A stretch of 5,861 nucleotides of DNA, taken from assembly GCA_013812385.1 (NCBI GenBank), contig JACCTM010000064.1, positions 1 to 5,861 on the forward strand. The letters run 5' to 3'. This DNA comes from Geodermatophilaceae bacterium (GTDB lineage: Bacteria > Actinomycetota > Actinomycetes > Mycobacteriales > Geodermatophilaceae). How positions within the stretch are numbered: position 1 is the first letter of the stretch; every line of letters starts with the position of its first letter. The notes below the pieces were generated by a model. That model made no database searches and was not told the DNA's origin. It saw only the letters and a list, made by a program, of their open reading frames with translations. Position numbers and translations under genes: made by a program. This document shows positions 1-4,789 of this stretch, one piece after another.

Positions 1-183
1 GCCGATGCTGGCCGGATCGCCGTCGGCGGTGAGCCGGACGGTGATCGAGTACGAGGCCCCGGTGACCAGGCCACGAGCAGCCGGCGCAGCTGCGGGCTGC
101 GCGAGAGGGTGGGCTTGAGCGGTGTCGGGAACGAGCACCGGGGTGGGTTGCGGAGCGGGGTTTGCCACCGAGGGGTCACTCAT
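1..183 (-). CDS. N-terminal fragment, probable NAD-dependent malic enzyme (ACT domain), 3' end outside window
   Basis: The minus strand reads 61 open codons from an ATG at 183 to the left edge. The product begins MSDPSVANPAPQ, runs through a Pro/Ala-rich stretch of about 38 residues with no predicted fold, then enters YSITVRLTADGDPASIG. That last segment resembles the first beta strand and turn of the ACT domain at the start of many actinobacterial NAD-dependent malic enzymes, which decarboxylate malate to pyruvate in the cytoplasm. The family call rests on about 20 residues and is tentative; another ACT-domain protein is possible. No clear Shine-Dalgarno lies upstream of the ATG. The frame stays open upstream with a GTG at 208-210, and an internal GTG (codon 16) is another candidate, so the start is uncertain. 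The Pro/Ala leader is longer than I would expect for the family, which slightly favours an internal start. It follows the hydrolase gene on the same strand across a gap with terminator-like hairpins, so co-transcription is doubtful. Confidence 0.5.
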   Translation of the reverse strand, partial: MSDPSVANPAPQPTPVLVPDTAQAHPLAQPAAAPAARGLVTGASYSITVRLTADGDPASIG

Positions 184-226
184 AGCCGGCCAGTCTGCCG
201 TACCCCCCACCCTGGGGCGCAGAGGA

Positions 227-252
227 GCGCCGGTTCGCTACACAACCGCCAC
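227..252. repeat. Hairpin repeat copy A (imperfect stem, loop CGCTACAC)
   Basis: The plus strand has left arm GCCGGTT (229-235), loop CGCTACAC (236-243) and right arm AACCGCC (244-250). The arms pair except for one C-C mismatch (230/249). Beyond 228/251 (mismatch), pairing resumes at 227/252 and 226/253. It shares inner arms and loop with copies at 267-296 and 2531-2566. It lies in the non-coding stretch between the hydrolase stop and the next minus-strand gene. It has no T-run on either side, so alone it is a poor terminator. Confidence 0.7.
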
Positions 253-266
253 TTTGACCGGGTCGA

Positions 267-296
267 AAACGCCGGTTCGCCACACAACCGCCGTTT
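267..296 (-). terminator. Hairpin repeat copy B, likely intrinsic terminator of the hydrolase gene
   Basis: On the plus strand the arms AAACGCCGGTT (267-277) and AACCGCCGTTT (286-296) flank loop CGCCACAC (278-285). The 11-bp stem has a single mismatch (272/291). Read on the minus strand, the stem-loop ends in a short T-run (GCGTTTT) and starts about 10 nt after the hydrolase stop codon, as expected for a rho-independent terminator. The T-run is only four bases, so efficiency could be modest. It is also the second member of the three-copy repeat family in this window, with the same mismatch position as copy A. Confidence 0.65.
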
Positions 297-305
297 AGAG
301 CGGGT

Positions 306-1238
306 TCACGGCTCCAATCGATCATCCCGGTGACCGACGTAGCCGGCGCGCCATGGCGGCAGATCGGTCGCCGGCGCGGTGGTCCGTACGAAGTCGGCGA
401 GTACCTCGGCGAAGTGTCGCGGGTCGCGTTGATGCGGGCGATGGCTACGGCCCGGCAGGATCTCGAGGCGGCTGCCGGGTAACTCGGCGTGTGCAGCTTC
501 GGCATGCGACCTGGGGATCGCCGGATCGTCTGCACAGGAGATCAACAGAGTCGGGAGGTGGCCGGTCAGATGCAGCCGGCCCACGGCAGTCACCCGCTGC
601 CCCGCGTGGTTGATCACCGAGCGAACGGTGGCCAGGAAGATTCGTCGGCCCTCCGGTGTCGAAAGCGCCCGGTAGTTGCGCATCGCGCTGTCGGACAGCA
701 GTGCCGGCGTCGAACCCCGGAGTTCCCACGCTCGGCGGGCACGGATCATCGCCCAGGCAACCCGGCGGTTCATCACCAGCGGAAGTAGGAGTTCCGCGCC
801 GGGTGCTGAGGCGGCCCGCAGCAGCGGATGCGCGTGGGTGCCCAGACCGCCGCTGGCGACCAGGACCAGCCGCTGGCTCAACTCCGGGAACTGGTGGGCC
901 ACCTGCAGCGCGATCCCGCCGCCCATGGAGTGCCCGACCAGCGTCGCGGGTCCGAGTCCGCGGGTCAGCAGCAGGTCGCGAAGCAGCGTGGCGAAGCCAC
1001 CCAAGGAGTAGTCACCGTGCCCCGGCTCGGACCGTCCATGTCCAGGCAGATCCGGGGCGAGCACATGCAGACCGTGCTCGGCAAGAAACGGCAGGGCCAG
1101 CTCCCAGGTCGCCGACTGCGAAGCCACGCCGTGGATCAGCAGGACCAGCGGCCCGTCGTCGGGCCCGGCCTCGCGGTAGGCGATCCGGGTGCCGTGCACC
1201 GAGACGCTGCCCAGGGTCGGCGTTATCTCTTGTCCCAC
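306..1238 (-). CDS. Alpha/beta hydrolase, 310 aa
   Basis: This is a complete alpha/beta-hydrolase-fold enzyme, predicted cytoplasmic, with no signal peptide or membrane helix. Visible motifs are the oxyanion-hole HG in LLIHGVAS (residues 36-37), the DLPGHGRS loop (63-70), the nucleophile elbow GHSMGG with Ser104, the acid in CADDPAIP (probably Asp238) and the catalytic His266 in GRSHRPHQRDP. All three triad residues are therefore present at the usual spacing, and 310 aa is normal for the family. The segment after the elbow (LVLVASGGLG...PLLRAASAPGAELLLPL) resembles a group of mycobacterial and actinobacterial hydrolases of unknown substrate, so no reaction can be assigned beyond ester or similar bond hydrolysis. 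The start is GTG at 1238, chosen because a good ribosome site (AAAGGTGG, 1243-1250) sits just upstream. It is transcribed divergently from the response regulator at 1340, and a shared regulatory region is possible. A terminator-like hairpin follows the stop. Confidence 0.93.
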   Translation of the reverse strand: MGQEITPTLGSVSVHGTRIAYREAGPDDGPLVLLIHGVASQSATWELALPFLAEHGLHVLAPDLPGHGRSEPGHGDYSLGGFATLLRDLLLTRGLGPATLVGHSMGGGIALQVAHQFPELSQRLVLVASGGLGTHAHPLLRAASAPGAELLLPLVMNRRVAWAMIRARRAWELRGSTPALLSDSAMRNYRALSTPEGRRIFLATVRSVINHAGQRVTAVGRLHLTGHLPTLLISCADDPAIPRSHAEAAHAELPGSRLEILPGRSHRPHQRDPRHFAEVLADFVRTTAPATDLPPWRAGYVGHRDDRLEP

Positions 1239-1242
1239 CCGG

Positions 1243-1250
1243 CCACCTTT
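1243..1250 (-). promoter_or_regulatory. Ribosome binding site of the hydrolase gene
   Basis: The minus strand reads AAAGGTGG, differing from AAAGGAGG at one base, with four bases before the GTG start at 1238. It supports GTG as the initiation codon and is the only convincing Shine-Dalgarno among the gene starts visible here. Confidence 0.7.
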
Positions 1251-1284
1251 CCCAGCTCGCCCCAGCCGTTCCCTGCCGGGCGCG

Positions 1285-1290
1285 ATTCTA
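1285..1290 (-). promoter_or_regulatory. Candidate -10 box of the hydrolase promoter
   Basis: The minus strand carries TAGAAT, a good match to the sigma-70-type TANNNT box, in otherwise very GC-rich DNA. It would place a transcription start near 1278 and give a leader of about 40 nt that contains the Shine-Dalgarno. No convincing -35 hexamer is visible at 17-18 bp. The call rests on motif and position only. Confidence 0.4.
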
Positions 1291-1291
1291 G

Positions 1292-1330
1292 GTCCATCCG
1301 CCGGACTGGAGACTGCGCAGACCGTACGAT
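1292..1330 (+). promoter_or_regulatory. Candidate promoter of the response-regulator genes, with possible operator
   Basis: TACGAT at 1325-1330 fits TANNNT and ends nine bases before the ATG at 1340. The transcript would thus start at or a few bases before the ATG (leaderless or nearly so), which agrees with the lack of a Shine-Dalgarno. Leaderless mRNAs of this geometry are common in actinobacteria. The -35 position has only a weak candidate (around CGGACT, 1302-1307). A small inverted repeat, GTCC-N7-GGAC (1292-1306), overlaps it and also lies upstream of the divergent hydrolase -10 box. It could be an operator, but arms of four bases are weak evidence. Confidence 0.35.
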
Positions 1331-1339
1331 CACGCGACG

Positions 1340-2029
1340 ATGACCGAGGCCAAGGCGCCGATCCGGGTGCTGCTCGCAGAGGACAGCTATGTCGTGCGCG
1401 AGGGCGTCCGCGCCCTGATCGAGACCCAGGACGCTCTGGCGCTGGTCGGCATCTGCGGCGATCTGCCGGAGCTGATGGCGGCGGTCGCGCAGCAGCGCCC
1501 GGACGTGGTGCTCACCGACATCAGGATGCCGCCAACGCAGACCGATGAAGGCGTTCGCGCCGCTCAGTGGATGCGGGCCGACCATCCTGAGGTCGGGGTG
1601 GTCGTGCTGTCGCAGTACGTCGAGGCGGACTACGCCGTACGGCTGTTCGAGCACGGTTCCGGCGGGCGTGCCTACCTGCTCAAGGAGCGGATCGGTGACG
1701 TCGAGGATCTGGTCGAGGCGATCCAGCAGGTGCACCGTGGTGGCTCGGTCGTGGATCGAGCCGTGGTCGATGCCCTGATCACTGCCCGGGCGCGCGAGCA
1801 CTCACCGGTCGACGACCTCACCCCTCGCGAGCGGGAGGTGCTCTCGCACATCGCCCGCGGCAGCAACAACAAGGCGATCGCCGAGCAGCTCGTACTGTCC
1901 CCTCGGGCCATCGAGAAACACATCAACGTGATCTTCGCCAAGCTCGGCCTGGCCGACGAACCGGACAGCCACCACCGGGTACGCGCGGTGCTGCTCTACA
2001 TCGCCGCCACCAGCGCTGATCGGCCTTGA
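1340..2029 (+). CDS. NarL/LuxR-family response regulator, 229 aa
   Basis: This is a two-component response regulator that should bind DNA when phosphorylated. The N-terminal receiver domain (about residues 7-125) has the acidic pocket Glu14/Asp15, the phospho-acceptor Asp60 in VVLTDIRMPP, the switch Ser91 and the conserved Lys115 (YLLKE). The C-terminal LuxR-type helix-turn-helix starts at LTPREREVL (160-168), with the recognition region in NNKAIAEQLVLSPRAIEKHI. Length and domain spacing are normal, and all receiver catalytic residues are present. NarL-type regulators usually pair with HisKA_3 kinases, which is exactly the kinase type encoded convergently at 2588-5861, so these are the probable partners. 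The ATG at 1340 is preferred because a TANNNT box lies nine bases upstream and no Shine-Dalgarno is seen, suggesting a leaderless message. A second receiver gene follows after 80 nt on the same strand and is probably co-transcribed. Target genes are unknown; self-regulation and control of the divergent hydrolase are possibilities only. Confidence 0.95.
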   Translation: MTEAKAPIRVLLAEDSYVVREGVRALIETQDALALVGICGDLPELMAAVAQQRPDVVLTDIRMPPTQTDEGVRAAQWMRADHPEVGVVVLSQYVEADYAVRLFEHGSGGRAYLLKERIGDVEDLVEAIQQVHRGGSVVDRAVVDALITARAREHSPVDDLTPREREVLSHIARGSNNKAIAEQLVLSPRAIEKHINVIFAKLGLADEPDSHHRVRAVLLYIAATSADRP

Positions 2030-2069
2030 GTGTCGAGGGTGTGCAGGCACCACCCGGGCCGACGTGCCC

Positions 2070-2086
2070 CCACGGTTTCGCCGTGG
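2070..2086 (+). other. Small hairpin between the two response-regulator genes
   Basis: Arms CCACGG (2070-2075) and CCGTGG (2081-2086) pair perfectly around loop TTTCG. It lies in the 80-nt gap between the two regulator genes, about 40 nt after the first stop and 24-27 nt before the second start. There is no T-run, so it is more likely an attenuating or mRNA-stabilising structure than a full terminator. It might also be chance structure in GC-rich DNA. Confidence 0.35.
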
Positions 2087-2109
2087 TCCCCGGCGCGGCA
2101 TGATCGTCT

Positions 2110-2487
2110 GTGATGCCTGTGACCGTGCTCATCGTCGACGACCAGGTCCCGTTCCGGGACGTGGCCCGAATGGTCGTGGACATGGCCGACGGGTTCGAAG
2201 TCGTGGGCGAGGCCGACGGTGGCACCAACGGCGTCGCGGCAGCCTCGGAACTGCGCCCCGCGCTGGTGCTGATGGACATGAACATGCCCGACATCGACGG
2301 ATTCGAAGCCACTCGGCGGATTCGGGCCGACCAACCCCAGACCCGGGTATTGATGCTGTCCACCCACGACCCGGCCGACTACCGGGCCCAGGCGCTGGAA
2401 GCCGGCGCCTTTGACTTCATGACGAAGTCCGATTTCGACCCGTTCGTCCTTGCCGACGCCTGGGCAGTCAGCGCTGGCGACAGCTGA
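2110..2487 (+). CDS. Stand-alone receiver-domain response regulator, 125 aa (124 from ATG)
   Basis: The product is a single receiver domain with nothing attached. Numbering from the GTG at 2110, it has the acidic pair Asp10/Asp11 (LIVDD), phospho-acceptor Asp56 in VLMDMNMPDIDGFEA, switch residues Ser84/Thr85 and Lys106 (TKSDF). It should therefore accept phosphate. It ends about 19 residues after that lysine, roughly where a receiver's last helix finishes, with no DNA-binding or enzymatic output. Single-domain receivers serve as phosphorelay intermediates, phosphate sinks or protein-binding effectors. Start choice: GTG 2110 and ATG 2113 are adjacent, an in-frame stop at 2101-2103 excludes anything earlier, and no Shine-Dalgarno is present. 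I would favour ATG 2113, possibly leaderless or read through from the upstream gene. It follows the LuxR-type regulator by 80 nt and faces the kinase genes, with which it probably interacts. Truncation of a longer regulator cannot be fully excluded, but no helix-turn-helix remnant is visible downstream. Confidence 0.9.
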   Translation: MMPVTVLIVDDQVPFRDVARMVVDMADGFEVVGEADGGTNGVAAASELRPALVLMDMNMPDIDGFEATRRIRADQPQTRVLMLSTHDPADYRAQALEAGAFDFMTKSDFDPFVLADAWAVSAGDS

Positions 2488-2530
2488 GGCAATAACGTCC
2501 GTCCGTAAAGTCGACCGCTACTGGCACGGC

Positions 2531-2566
2531 CGAGAGTGCCGGTTCGCTACACAACCGGCACTCTCG
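2531..2566. terminator. Hairpin repeat copy C, probable bidirectional terminator
   Basis: Perfect 14-bp arms, CGAGAGTGCCGGTT (2531-2544) and AACCGGCACTCTCG (2553-2566), flank loop CGCTACAC (2545-2552). It sits in the 100-bp gap between two converging genes, the stand-alone receiver (stop 2487) and the kinase (stop 2588), the classic place for a terminator acting in both directions. Neither side has a T-run, which is usual for actinobacterial terminators. The inner arms and loop match the copies at 227-252 and 267-296, while the outer stem sequence is different, so this is also a repeat-family member. Confidence 0.75.
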
Positions 2567-2587
2567 CGCGCTGGGCGCCGGGATGAT

Positions 2588-4789
2588 TCAGCCGGGTCCG
2601 GTCCAGGCGCCGACACCGGCGGGTACCGGAAGCGCCAACGTGATGGTGGTGCCACGACTAGGTCGCGAGTCAACGGTCAGCGTGCCGCCGGCTACGTCAG
2701 CACGGTCGGTCATGTGGGTGAGCCCGGCGCCGTACACCGTGGAGTCGGCATCGAACCCGCGCCCATCGTCTGTCACGGTGACCGTCAACGCCGAGTCGGT
2801 GCCGTCGAGTTCGATGTGGGCGTGCTCGGCGTGGGCGTGCCGTACGGCATTGTTCAGGACCTCCAGGGCGCAGAAGTACGCGGTCGCCTCCACCTCGCGG
2901 AGGTAGCGCACGCCACCGCGGTCGAGCATGGTGACCGAAAGGTCAGCGCGGCGGGCCTGAGCCGACAGGGCGGCGGCCAGTCCCTCGGATTCCAGCAGCG
3001 GCGGGTAGATCCCCCGGGCAACATCGCGCAGGGTGTCGACTGCCTGGTCGGCGATGGCGGCGGTATCGGTCAGGCGGGTCGCCAGGTCGGTGGCGCCTTC
3101 CCGGGTCGCGATCGTGCGGGCCAGACCTAGCTTGACCTTCAAAGCGACCAGTTCCTGCTGAGCACCGTCATGCAGGTCACGCTCCAAGGCCCGTCGGGCC
3201 CGGTCCTGGGCGGCCAGCATTCGCCGGCGGGAGGACCGCAACTCCGCGAGACGATCATTCAGCCGGGCGCGCAGCCGGGTGTTGGCCAGCAGCAGCGCGG
3301 CCTGTCCGGCGAGCTCCTCGACCAGCCTGCGGTCAGCGCTGCTGACTCCCTCCCCGGCCCTTTTGGTCAGCGTGAGTGCCCCGACCAACTGCCCGTCGTG
3401 ACGCACGGCTTGGGCGAGTTCGGCCCCCGACATGCGGGGTAACTCGGTACCCACCAGAGGCACCGGCTCCGGCTCGAGCAGCGCATCACCCGCCGTTGCG
3501 CGGGCGACCAGAACCCCCTCCTGGGCGACCCAGATGACGGCCTGTGCCGCGCCCGTACCATCGGCAAGCAGCCGAGCGGCCTCGGCCAGCGCGGCACCGG
3601 GATCACTCGAGTCACCCAACCTCGCCGTCATCGCCGCTAGCGCCTCGTACGGAGTGGCCCGGCGGCCGTACACCAGTCGGTTCGCCCAATGCTGCACCCG
3701 CACCCGCACCGGTTCGAATGCCACCGCCACCAACGCCGTCGCCGCGATCGCCAAGCCCAAATTCCCCTCACCGAGAGGCAAGAGACGTCCCAGCCCGACC
3801 ACGATTCCGGCGTACACCGCCGTAATGAAGCCAGCCAGCACCACGAACACCACCGTCTTGTTGATCACGACGTCGATGTCGTAGAGCCGATACCGCAGCA
3901 CCGCGATGGTGATCGTTATCGGCAGGATCACGAAGGGCGCGATGCTGAAATAGCCGCCGATCCCGAAGTAGTAGCCCAGGACAGCAACTGCCAACAGCGG
4001 GATGCTGAACGCCAGCCCGTAGAACACCCACTTGAGTTGCTGACGTTCGGTGCCGCGGGAGCGCCGGAACCGCAGGACGAGCGGCACCAGGCTGGCCAGC
4101 ATCGCAACCCCCAGCAGAATGCCAGCCGGCACCTCGATGAACAGGGGGATGTCTACCACTTCGACGACTGCCTGAATCATGCTGAGCAACGCAGTGACCG
4201 CTGCGCCGAAGATGGCCAGGCCGCGCCAGCGCGCGGAGAGCAACCGTCCGTCGGGGAAGAGCAGCGGCAGGGCGATGGTCAAGGCGGCCAACGAAGGCAC
4301 CCACGCCCAACCGAACACCGTGAGGACAATCACCTGAACGGGAAACTCGTCGAATGTGGGCTTCACCGTGCCGCTCGCGCCGCGGGCGACGTCGCCCAGA
4401 GTGAACAGAAGGTACACGTCGACCAGCCGGCTGATGGTGTCGAATGCGCCGGTCGCGACCAGGACCCAGCCGATCACGTGTCCGGGCCGCATGGCGAGGA
4501 TCACGGCCCCGAGGACAGCAAACAAGACCGAGGTCTGCACGTAGTAGCCGTCAACAGCATCGGTCAGGCTGAGTCCCCCCGCGGCCAGCGCGAACGGCAG
4601 CGCCACCAGGGTGCCGACGGCGACGACCGCGAGCGCGGTGGCCAGCCAGCCCGGCAGCGGCAGGGTAGCTGCTGGCCGCTCGGCCGGAACCGCACTGCTC
4701 CCTTGCCGCTCGACGGTGACCATGTCGGCAGCAGACGCTTCGCTGGCCACGGCTGGTGCAGCGCCATTGGCGGTGTCCGCGGTGGTCAT
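2588..4789 (-). CDS. Membrane sensor histidine kinase, HisKA_3 type, 733 aa, complete
   Basis: This is an integral-membrane sensor kinase. A hydrophilic N-terminus of about 45 residues is followed by roughly ten hydrophobic helices between residues 47 and 360. The motif RYRLYDIDVVINKT (299-312), typical of an actinobacterial kinase family, falls within that stretch. Residues about 380-505 look like a GAF domain. A charged helix (505-530) leads to the HisKA_3 dimerisation domain, with phospho-acceptor His540 in ERDLHDGAQQ. The ATPase domain has the N box (ALEVLNNAVRHA, Asn646/647), G1 box (TDDGRGFD, 673-680) and G2 box (GAGLTHM, 687-693). All catalytic elements are present, so it should autophosphorylate and pass phosphate to NarL-type receivers, most likely those at 1340 and 2110. 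No ligand can be inferred. The ATG at 4789 overlaps the upstream kinase stop by four bases (ATGA) and lacks a Shine-Dalgarno, pointing to translational coupling. A hairpin terminator lies just past the stop. Confidence 0.95.
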   Translation of the reverse strand: MTTADTANGAAPAVASEASAADMVTVERQGSSAVPAERPAATLPLPGWLATALAVVAVGTLVALPFALAAGGLSLTDAVDGYYVQTSVLFAVLGAVILAMRPGHVIGWVLVATGAFDTISRLVDVYLLFTLGDVARGASGTVKPTFDEFPVQVIVLTVFGWAWVPSLAALTIALPLLFPDGRLLSARWRGLAIFGAAVTALLSMIQAVVEVVDIPLFIEVPAGILLGVAMLASLVPLVLRFRRSRGTERQQLKWVFYGLAFSIPLLAVAVLGYYFGIGGYFSIAPFVILPITITIAVLRYRLYDIDVVINKTVVFVVLAGFITAVYAGIVVGLGRLLPLGEGNLGLAIAATALVAVAFEPVRVRVQHWANRLVYGRRATPYEALAAMTARLGDSSDPGAALAEAARLLADGTGAAQAVIWVAQEGVLVARATAGDALLEPEPVPLVGTELPRMSGAELAQAVRHDGQLVGALTLTKRAGEGVSSADRRLVEELAGQAALLLANTRLRARLNDRLAELRSSRRRMLAAQDRARRALERDLHDGAQQELVALKVKLGLARTIATREGATDLATRLTDTAAIADQAVDTLRDVARGIYPPLLESEGLAAALSAQARRADLSVTMLDRGGVRYLREVEATAYFCALEVLNNAVRHAHAEHAHIELDGTDSALTVTVTDDGRGFDADSTVYGAGLTHMTDRADVAGGTLTVDSRPSRGTTITLALPVPAGVGAWTGPG
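4786..4789 (-). other. ATGA stop-start overlap of the two kinase genes
   Basis: On the minus strand the upstream kinase ends GCC-TCC-AGA-TGA, and the ATG of the downstream kinase uses the A of the AGA codon plus TG of the stop. No Shine-Dalgarno precedes the ATG, so re-initiation by terminating ribosomes is the likely mode. This would tie the amounts of the two proteins together, as expected for partners in one complex. Confidence 0.85.

Noticed and set aside
227..296. Possible CRISPR fragment, because short repeats recur at about 40-bp spacing
   Set aside because: There are only two adjacent copies. Each is a palindrome with a conserved loop, no array or cas gene is seen, and a third copy stands alone 2.2 kb away as a terminator-like hairpin.
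656..1291. Plus-strand open frame (211 codons) opposite the hydrolase
   Set aside because: The product is dominated by Arg, Pro, Ala and Gly with no motif, and the minus strand here encodes a complete catalytic triad protein. It is a shadow frame.
1223..1801. Minus-strand open frame (192 codons) opposite the LuxR-type regulator
   Set aside because: It is antisense to a well-defined receiver domain and covers the divergent promoter; no motif was recognised.
2450..3130. Plus-strand open frame spanning the end of the receiver gene and the kinase 3' end, considered as a possible lost output domain of the receiver
   Set aside because: It is in a different frame, shows no helix-turn-helix motif, runs through the hairpin at 2531-2566 and is mostly antisense to the kinase.
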